From assembly GCA_027919835.1 (NCBI GenBank), contig JANVFP010000017.1:744001-808000 (forward strand): a stretch of DNA of 64,000 bases, given 5' to 3'. Below, piece by piece: positions 55,940 to 64,000 of this stretch. Numbering within the stretch: position 1 is the stretch's first letter; every line of letters starts with the position of its first letter. Under the pieces are notes generated by a model, which had not been told where the DNA came from, did no database searches, and worked only from the letters and a program-made list of their open reading frames with translations. This DNA comes from Lentinula raphanica. Lineage: Eukaryota > Basidiomycota > Agaricomycetes > Agaricales > Omphalotaceae. Position numbers and translations under genes: made by a program.

Positions 55940-56164
55940 CATCAGCAAAACTGACCTGGTGCCTAGGCTGCCTAGAGATACCCCCCAAAACCTCAGCAGT
56001 TTAAAAACTTTGAATTTGCCTGAAAAAGCCTGAGCAAGCCTGAGTTTGCCTGGAAAAGCCTGGGCAAGCCTGAGTTTGCCTCAGATTTCTTTGGGTGCTT
56101 TGGGAGAGCCTAGGTTTTAGGGGGTATCTCTGGGTTACCTAGGCCAAGGGTACTTTTCCTGATG
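55940..56164 (+). mobile_element. CATCAGG-family element, copy 12
   Basis: A 225-bp diverged member (CATCAGCAAAAC left end, TTTTCCTGATG right end), flanked by TA on both sides. The middle has three GCCTGAGTTTGCCT-type units. Confidence 0.8.
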
Positions 56165-56640
56165 TAAGTAGAGGGTTTCAGAGCAGAGTCACAAGAAAAT
56201 TGCACCCACATGCCGACGCTGGCAGAAACTGGAAGATCAAACCCCCGCTGAACATAAACAACGAGGCCCTCATCCTGGAGCTCAATTTATTTGAAACCTT
56301 CTCTTAATCCTGCACAGAATGGAATCAGCCAGCGGATTCCCACCTGACTTAACACAATCCTATAAGATTGGAGCTGCATAAGTGTAACAAACAGACCCCT
56401 TGATTGTGGAAACAATGGGGATAGGTGGGCCGTGAGCAAAGGTTGAGGAAGTCATCCCCCATCTCTGGGCACCGTTGTCACTGTATCGAGTATCCAACTG
56501 AGTTAGAATTCTCCCGCAGACAATGAAATCTGAACCACCACATGTTTCCGCTGTGTTGGATGGGTGGAATGTAGTGAATGGACCTCATATCCATAGCGCA
56601 AGACTGGGTTCCAACTAGTCCAGCAGCCACTTGAATGACA
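56165..56640. other. Region without supported gene
   Basis: Besides the minus-strand coding traces mentioned at 55,440, nothing is recognised. Confidence 0.3.
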
Positions 56641-58019
56641 GAACGGATGAGCAAATACTCAAGAAATGATCACCCTCATTCGAAAAGCAAAAATATAAAC
56701 AAGCATCAAGAGAAAACGGGAATTGGGATGGGCAATGTTGATGAGGGACCAACACGAGCAATCTGGAAACGAGACAAATGAGGAGATGAACAGCCCAAAA
56801 AGAAACAAATGGGCAATGCAACAATGAAGGAGGAAATGCAACAATGGGCAACAAGGAAACGCAATGGGTGATAGGCAATGAGCAGACATTACACGGAAAC
56901 GCAACAAGGGAATGCGACATGGAAACATGATGTGCAACAAGTGGGTGATAGGCTGTGATAGGCAATGTGTAAACACTACACAGAAGCGCAACAAGAAAAT
57001 GCAACGGGCAACAGGGAAATGCGAGTGGCAATGAGGAAACAAGCAAGCCATGAGGAAACAAACGGGATGAGGAAATAAATGGGTTCAGCATGGACAAAAA
57101 TTTAGTGGATCATGCATAACTGCTGAGCAAATAGCCGTCTGATCATGAGTAACAGAGTGAATGAGCAAACATCCATGAAATTCGGAGTTACCGTCATTGT
57201 GGTACTGGTAGCAAAGAAACCATAAGGGGACAGAATGAGGATTGAGGAAAGGAAATGAGGAACCAGAAGTGGAAAGGACAGCGAGGGACACAATATGTAG
57301 CAAGGGAACGAGGAATAGGATACATGCAACAGGAAATAAGGAGATGAGAAATCCAATGGCAAGCAAGGAAACAAGAAATAAGTGGCAAGCAAGGAAAAAG
57401 AATGCAATAGGCAACGGGGAAACAAGAAATGAAACACTTAACAAAAGGAAACCAGGAATGCACTGCCCCATGATAAAAAGAAGAGACGAGGAACACAACA
57501 GCAATGAGAGAGCGAGGGGACAGGGAACACCAGGGAACACCAGGGAACACTACATGTTAACGAGCAACCAGGAAATGTGGAACACCACTGGTAACAGACA
57601 ATGTGGAAAGAGGGAACACAACGGCATTCAGAAAACAAGGAATTGAAGGAATGGAAAGGACCAAGAAATCATTCAACCTCAGGAACCAGGAGAGGAAACT
57701 AAACCAGATATATGCGGTCATTAAGAGAACACTCACCCCGCTGGCAGTCTTTTGAGGCCATATCAAGTTGTTCTTTTTTTTTTGGAGGAGGAGGAGGAGG
57801 AGGACTTTCAACGATGTCAACTATGATTCGACTGAAGGGATTGAAGGGAAACAAAATATTTATTCTTCAGCGGAAAGATTCCAATTCCAATAACGGGAAA
57901 ACACGGAGGGTAATGGGTAGAATGCAACATGTAATGGGAAAACGCAAGATGGAAACACAATGGGTAAAAAGGAAATTCAATGGAAGTTGGGGAAGCACAA
58001 TGGGGAAATGCAATGGGAA
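56641..58019. repeat. Purine-rich, C-poor low-complexity region
   Basis: The plus strand is dominated by GGAAAC, GGGAAC, GCAACA and AATGGG words. Long antisense frames here are rich in Cys, Phe, Pro and Leu only because of this composition. A GGA run at 57,783-57,803 follows a T run. Confidence 0.6.
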
Positions 58020-58500
58020 ACAGGGACACGCAACGAATAACGGGGAAACGCAACAGGAAACGGACACGCAATGACTATCAGGGAAATACAATGGGAAACG
58101 GGGACATGCAATGAATATCAGGGAAACGCAACAGGAAACGGGAAAATGGGGACACGCAACGAATATCGGGAAAATGCAACGGGAAACGGAGACACGCAAT
58201 GAATATCAGGGAAACGCAACAGGAAACGGGGAAATGGGGACACGCAATGAATATCGGGGAAACGCGACGGGAAACGGAGACACGCAACGAATATCGGGGG
58301 AAATGCAACAGGAAACGGGGACATGCAATGGGAAATGGGGAAACGCAACGAATATCGGGTAACGCAACGGGAGACGGGACCCACAACGAATATTGTAAGA
58401 AACGCAACGGGAAATGGGTACACACAATGGGTATCGGGGAAACGCAATGGGTAACGGGGAAAATGCAACGGATGACAGGAAAATGCAACAAATAATGGGG
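58020..58500. repeat. Minisatellite, ~40-bp unit
   Basis: Roughly ten imperfect units of the form GGGGACACGCAATGAATATC followed by a GGGGAAACGCAACAGGAAAC-like half are arranged head to tail. Half-units also occur alone. The 281-codon minus-strand frame at 58,118-58,963 is mostly a reading of this array and is not annotated as a gene. Confidence 0.7.
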
Positions 58501-59460
58501 AAACAAATGAAGCCTTTTCCTCAGGATGACCAATGAACACTTGAGCAAGCTTTGATGCCAAATCAAGCATGGTAGGGAAGAGTCCGAATAAATTCTTCTC
58601 GACAAAAAGGGCTGATTGGAAGGAACGCTCCTGAGGAATTTGGCAATCCTTGGATGAATATCCAGGACTGAATTGACAACGATGAGCGATATAATGGGTG
58701 TTTCCCTTGCGAAGATTTAACACCAATGCGGGATGTCCAAAGCGGCAGATTGTAATGTGTCTATGTACCGTGCCCCCCTTCCCGCCTCCGGCCGAGGGAA
58801 AAGGGATAGCAGCAAGAGAGCAACACCGAAACCGCCCGTACAAGGGGAAAAGGTGTGAAGGATTGGTATCCAGTGTTAGCCGATGGGAAATATGAGTGAA
58901 GAGCGAAAATTGGGGATGGAACGGGCAAAGAACTTCCATGTTCTGGATGAAATCCGCGATCATTTAAGCTCAAATCCGCAGCGCGTCTTGACCAAGCTCG
59001 AAATGCGAGGAGTGGAAGAGGATGAGGTAGAAGCCAGGAGGAAAGAAAGGGAGGGCGAAGATGTAGGTACAGTCGGGTACGAGGGAGAATGAGAGGTGTT
59101 GAGCAGCAAGAAATTTCGAGGGGTTATGGGTAGCAAGCGAAGGCTGAGGAGGAGGCGGCCCCAATATCTTTCGTTCGTCTTTGATGCGGGAAAAAAAAAC
59201 CGCTCCCAACCCATCTTTGTTGTCTCCTCGTACCTCTTTAACCTTCTTCGTTCTGGGTCTTAGACTGTGTGCGACCCAGCGCAGCTCGTGTCTTTTTCAG
59301 TGTCTTCTTCAGCCTAGAGTATTGCCCTGAATCCGCTCGTGTACAATGAGTCCAGCAGATAAGAAGGATTTTTAGGTATAAAACCAGCCAGGATCTGCCC
59401 CGGAGCCTGAGACCCTTCCGAAGAGAATTGATCATTGAGATAAAGAGAATTCTGTCATAA
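58501..59460. other. Upstream region of the 59.6-kb gene
   Basis: No gene is supported. It precedes the second copy of the 124-bp segment, which lies 55 bp before the next ATG. Confidence 0.35.
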
Positions 59461-59584
59461 CGCTGCAAAACTGAGCTCGATGTATGCAGAGGCGATGAGA
59501 GTTGAGATGCAAAGAGTTAAGCGCTCAAGCGAACTCTCACGCCTCTGTTTAGCTTATCCTCCGATAGGCTGCACCTATCTCGGA
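59461..59584. repeat. 124-bp structured segment, copy 2 (next to a start codon)
   Basis: Same sequence as 54,403-54,526. It ends 55 bp before ATG 59,640, so it would lie in the promoter or 5' untranslated region of the downstream gene. The hairpins could act in RNA, or the segment may simply be a repeat that landed there. Confidence 0.6.
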
Positions 59585-59639
59585 AGTCACAAAAACTTTC
59601 TCAGTGAATTGTTTCTTTACGACTCACTCTGCCATCAGA

Positions 59640-61885
59640 ATGTCTTTTCAGTACTCTGGAAGCCACCCTACTCTACCACCTCTCACGGGCCAGGCTCGCC
59701 CGGTCATGACTCCTTTGCAGAATCAGTTCGACACTCATCGAAGGACACCTTTGTCCAACCAGACTACAGAATCCATATCGCAGATCCCTGCAATTCAGAA
59801 CAGTGCGATCAACAATAATGATCGCTACCAAGTATCTGATAGCAGTCGCAGAAGTCTCGAAGCCTCTTTGGAGTTTTCTAGTAATGGCTTTGGTTCAGGA
59901 CGAACTCATAGCAACAATGCCTTGCAAAATCCGACTTTCAGTTCGTTCTTTTCCATATCCACCTATCACAATTACACAAACTAATCATTGTGTGATTCAG
60001 CTCCGTATAGGTCTAGAGCTCACGATGACCGTATTGATCATAGCATTAGCCCTTCTGTTGACTTCCAGAGTTCTCGCTCTATTGGATCCACCAAAGCCCA
60101 GGACACGCGCTATAGCGGCTTACACATGGATTCACGCGCTTCTAACTCTCAGATACACCATACCAGCTCATCAATGGTACAAACATCTCTGTCTCATACT
60201 TCGATGCCTCAGCACGGTCGAGATAATGATCATCTGCAGACGACTCTGGAACTCACTAGTTCCCATCTCGATACCTTTACACCGTCTTGCGCTTCTACTC
60301 CATTCAATGGCCGAACTACTTTGAACTTCGTGCCCACTGAGCCTGAGCCTCGGTTGGAGCTCTCAATCAATGACTCAAACACGCCCACTGGTTTCGATGA
60401 CACCCTCGAGCTCGAATTCCAAAATCCCACATTTCGGGGCTCCAGAATGCAGTCAAATGATCAGAGCCGTTCCTTTGGCAAACAAGACAAGGACATGCTT
60501 CGCCGTTTTGCAGAAAAGACTGGGAAAATGAATGTGCTCAAAGTCGAGCAAGTTCAACACTTGAAACGGCACATTGAGGTGAGTAATTCAACAATGAGTT
60601 TCATTCTACTCCATGCTCAGGACATCGACAGTATAACACCGATGGCAACACGGGTAATGTCAAATCATTCATTGCCCTTCATGGTACCCTCTTCGAAATG
60701 GCAAACACATCTGAATCCCAACGTATCAATAATCAGGCAATCACTGAGCTGGTCGCCAATGCTAATCGTACTGCGAATGCGAATGTTGTCGTGAGTAACA
60801 AGACTAGGGTACGGTATCGTGCTTTGTGATATCTTGTTATCTGATGCTAACGGTCTCAGACTAGAAAATGATTCAAATTTCAAATTCTTTCGAAGGATCG
60901 AGCTATCAGCCCATCTATTACATCTTACACTACCCTCACCCATCAATTATTTGTGAGTTTGTTCCAGTTTTATCACTTCGAGTACTCTCATCACCATCTA
61001 GGATATCGTGAAAGAAGACGCAAACACATATGAATGTCAAGATCTTTTGGCGAAACCTCTTGGTAGCAAAGCCATTCGTGCAGCTTGTAACGATGCTGCA
61101 AAGTCAGCGTTGCAACAATTTCGTACAGCAGTAAGTTGGTAGTCCCTTTCCTGTATGCTGTGTACGTTTGCTCACATTCCCTTCAAGCTCATCGTATCAG
61201 TATGGGGTGATTCCAGTGCCAGCAGTAAAAGAACAGGTGCAAAAGAGCCCACCACGCTTGAGGTATTCACTCATTCGGTCATGGGAAAATGGCGAGATGG
61301 GGGAATAGGATCGAGTTCTGGCAGGGATTATCAAATGCGGTTTGCAATGATAGTAGGTCATTTTAGTACGCTTCTCCCTTCAACAAGTCATTAACGCATC
61401 CATAGCGCATATGGTTACTCCAGCTAGGCAAGGAAACAGCCATGGCGAGCTCCGATATCGATGACAATGACAAAGACGACACTGAAGAAGTCATTGATTC
61501 ATCATCCTCGTCTGTACAATCTGAACAAGAGCCACCTGTAAAGAAACAGAAGTTCAGAATCAGAGGAGGATCTGGAAAGACTGCACGAAAACAAGCGTTC
61601 TGGTCGCTGTTCACTGATGAACTGACAGGCTTGGGGTACAGATTTGCGCAAGGATACATGGAAGAGGTGTGTCATATTTTAATTCCAATATGGACTGCGC
61701 TCATGAATACTGTCAGATATCTTGCAGACTGCGTGCAGAAAGACTGGGAGGAATATGGCAGGGGACAGCAAGGACTACTCGCACCGCTTACCCTGGACCT
61801 AACTTCAGCACCAGCACCTCCAACTGTTCGGACTGTTCATGAAACTACTGAAGAGTTGGACACCTTCGGCGACGACGAACCATAA
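59640..61885 (+). CDS. Uncharacterised Agaricomycete multi-exon protein
   Basis: Exons supported by phase and GT-AG ends: 59,640-59,940, 60,001-60,578, 60,632-60,790, about 60,860-60,954, 61,003-61,131, about 61,190-61,350 and 61,414-61,885. The N-terminus is Ser/Thr/Gln-rich and probably disordered (SFQYSGSHPTLPPLTGQARP). The middle is helical (DMLRRFAEKTGKMNVLKVEQ, KSFIALHGTLFEMANTSESQ, AIRAACNDAAKSALQQFRTA). A Ser/Asp tract with a PPVKKQKFRIR basic stretch may be a nuclear localisation signal. It ends TTEELDTFGDDEP. The general pattern (serine-rich leader, helical middle, C-terminal FWSLFTDEL segment) is common in mushroom proteins of unknown function. The joins around 60,860 and 61,670 are unresolved. 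Confidence 0.55.
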
Positions 61886-63773
61886 GTAGATAAGCATGCC
61901 ATTAGGACGTGGAATTTTTCCATTCAAAGATTGCCTGTATCTGGTTTGCAATGAACAAAGTCATTTCCTCATATTCGAAGTCGGATAACTGTAGTCATAA
62001 CTCGTGCTCGCAGCGCAAGAGAATCACCGAGTGTTGAAGATATTGAACATTGAATATTGAATATTGAACGATGAGTTTCATCGTTGCACAGCCACATGTT
62101 GGTTTTCATTATTCCACGACCATCAAGAGCCGTTCTCAAGAGTCTACCCAACCACGGTCCACCAGCCACCTGCAAACCAGTCTTTCAACATCATCCTTTT
62201 CAATCTGATGCAACGTTCATTGCTTCATCATCAACACGGCTCGTTTATCAACACGGCTCGTTCATCAACATGGCTCAACAGTGTTCACTCCGACCGCATC
62301 AACGTCGCTCAAATATCAACGTCGCTCAAATATTAACCTTTCTCAAAATCTCAATACTCAATCATCAATGTTACTCCATTATTCACATCGCCCAACCATC
62401 ATTGCGTTGTTGCAGCTCTCAAGTATCGTCGCTCAAGTATTCAATGTCACTCCTCACTCATCAAGAATCGACATTGCTCGCAACTCAAGAGTCAATGCGT
62501 TGCTCATATCTCAAGCATTGATGTTTCTCGCAACTCAAGAATTGATATTGCTCCCGGCTCAAGCATTGATGTCGGTCATGACTGAAAGATCTACATTGCT
62601 CACAACTCGGTCATCATTATCATAATCGTCGCTCACAACTCAATCATCAACGTTGGTCATGACTCTCACATCAACATCGCTTGAACGTTCAAGAAACTGC
62701 TCAAACATCAACATAGCAATGCCCTTCAATCATCCATGTAGCTCAAGTCTTGCTCGAATATAAGCACCACCCATACTCTTCGAAAACTTGGAGGGAGTTG
62801 GCTGTACGTTCAAGTGAGTTACACAATAATCATTAACGCGCTTACTGCTTACCATAAAATTTTTCCAGCTCATTGCCATTACACGCTTGTCCATGTTCAG
62901 CAAAAATTGACAAGGTCGGCGTTGCTGCAACAGGCAATCATCGGTATGTCTGTGGTCACTTCAGAGGCACTTTCTTATAACAAATAATAGCAGAATTGTC
63001 GTTCTACATCAAAGTTGCCTTTGTTTCATAACATGTACTTGCTGTCTTTCATAGTTCACTGAATGCTATCTACCTTTTCGTCTTCCTTGTCGCCGTTGTC
63101 GGTTCCCAGTAGCCATTGAGTGATTTGATACTCCGGAATAGAACGGGAATGGAATGGAGAGGCTCGGAAAGAGCATGAGATCGCCAGATCTGCCCTGCAG
63201 AGTGCTCGAATTCTTATTGATCAAATTTTGGTTTGAGACCATAAAATTATTGCATCGGGCACAGAAAATAGGTGCACCCATACGATTTTTTTCCGATTTC
63301 ACAACCTCTCTGATTCTGGAATATTCAAGACCAGAATCATTTCGTTCCAGTTCCCTTGCTGTGTAAAGAGTCGGAGATGGTGGCATTGGTGGGTATAATC
63401 GGACCCAAAGGGTAGCGGGAATTTCCGACATACCTAAGATGTATCATTTGAGGCAACACAAGAAGGAAGAACGGCTAGGTTGATGTACGCAAGATAGTCC
63501 ATAGAATTCCCAACATCAGATTTAACAAGGACTCTGGATTCTGGAAAACTAAAAGCTGTCCGAGGATGATAAAAGGGGGTACTGCCCGTGTATGCATCTA
63601 AGAAATTGCCAAATACTATCATTGCGCGCTTCAGAATGATTGATAAGTTTTTACAGCTTCCAACTGAACAAAACCGTCTGATACGTACACTTTTCGGCGT
63701 TGCCAAAACCTACCTCTCATATCGGCCTTGCATCCATTCACCGTCTCGATACCGATCAGCACGTAGTGGAGCT
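61886..63773. other. Intergenic region with CTCAA/TCAACAT-rich tract
   Basis: From about 62,195 to 62,720 the plus strand is a degenerate short repeat of CTCAA-TCAACATCGCTC-type words, which gives open frames of biased composition only. Small repeats of GAATATTGAA occur near 62,048. I see no supported gene. Confidence 0.45.
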
Positions 63774-64000
63774 ATGGCCAGCGTAGTAGAAGCTGCTCAT
63801 AACGTCGCTGGAGGCGTCCTTCACAATGCTGCAGGAGATGTGATTGTTCCTGTCAACATTCAACACGCCGGTGAGACTTCTTACCACCAGCCTTCGTCTT
63901 CGTTGTTCAACATTGTGATTGCAGAAGGCCTCCAAATCCTGCGACAAATTGCTGTGACTGGGCCCTCAGCTAATGATATCGGGCAGCTTCATACTCCAAG
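63774..64000 (+). CDS. 5' end of an unidentified gene (runs off the window)
   Basis: ATG 63,774 opens MASVVEAAHNVAGGVLHNAA up to 63,870. A 54-nt intron (GTGAG...GCAG, 63,871-63,924) follows, and the frame continues EGLQILRQIAVTGPSANDIG to the window edge. The phase joins (G plus AA gives Glu). The product is not recognised from this short piece. Confidence 0.5.
   Translation, partial: MASVVEAAHNVAGGVLHNAAGDVIVPVNIQHAGETSYHQPSSSLFNIVIAEGLQILRQIAVTGPSANDIGQLHTP

Noticed and set aside
58020..58500. Possible CRISPR-like array because of regular spacing
   Set aside because: Units are contiguous and degenerate with no unique spacers, and the genome is eukaryotic.
58118..58963. 281-codon minus-strand frame, longest single frame in its region
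   Set aside because: About half is the ~40-bp minisatellite; amino-acid repetition follows the DNA unit and no start context or domain is seen.
62064..62625. Overlapping plus-strand frames of 90-145 codons
   Set aside because: They lie in a degenerate CTCAA/TCAACAT repeat tract and have the amino-acid bias expected from it.

Overview
The window looks like a transposon-rich stretch of an Agaricomycete (Basidiomycota) genome. The grounds are GT-AG introns of about 48-60 nt, a STAND NTPase with ankyrin repeats typical of mushroom genomes, two KDZ-type transposases, the C-terminus of a basidiomycete LINE-type reverse transcriptase, and TTAGGG-like telomeric DNA. No tRNA, rRNA, CRISPR array or prokaryotic operon is seen. 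Species cannot be named from the sequence.

Layout. 1-3.8 kb: gene-poor DNA with a LINE reverse-transcriptase relic. 3.8-7.1 kb: one apparently intact, intron-rich NACHT/ankyrin gene. 7.9-19.7 kb: nested repeats, namely short inverted-repeat elements with 2-bp target duplications, LTR-like elements beginning TGTTA and ending TAACA, and AT-rich foldback DNA. 19.7-26.1 kb: a minus-strand gene fragment, a palindromic element tiled with GGGTAGCTACCC, and a decayed KDZ transposase. 27.1-29.7 kb: two head-to-head LTR-like units flanked by one 5-bp duplication. 29.7-33.7 kb: decayed coiled-coil gene resembling fungal Num1/ApsA cortical anchors. 34.0-38.1 kb: a 10-exon gene whose only visible lesion is a 1,691-bp LTR-like insertion in exon 1. 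39.4-43.4 kb: second KDZ transposase carrying three insertions. 43.4-47.0 kb: giant inverted repeat. 47.1-48.7 kb: truncated paralogue of the 34-38 kb gene. 49.3-49.8 kb: complete miniature LTR retrotransposon. 50.3-53.6 kb: gag fragment, its LTR and another LTR-like composite. 54-59.6 kb: repeats, a minisatellite and a duplicated structured 124-bp segment. 59.6-61.9 kb: an uncharacterised multi-exon gene. 63.8 kb to the end: the start of another gene.

How it fits together. Most of the window is a record of layered insertions. Several insertion sites can be read exactly from target-site duplications or from an undamaged second copy. Stop codons in the decayed genes repeatedly fit C-to-T change at CGA or CAA codons, suggesting cytosine deamination. 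Genes that look functional are the NACHT/ankyrin gene, the gene at 59.6 kb and the partial gene at the right edge. The gene at 34-38 kb appears to have been broken recently.

The strongest candidates for something undescribed are: the 522-bp LTR mini-element whose primer-binding region matches its own predicted transcript start (Tf1-like self-priming); a short inverted-repeat family with variable 2-bp target duplications; the GGGTAGCTACCC palindromic element; and the paired LTR-like units that appear to have inserted as one piece.
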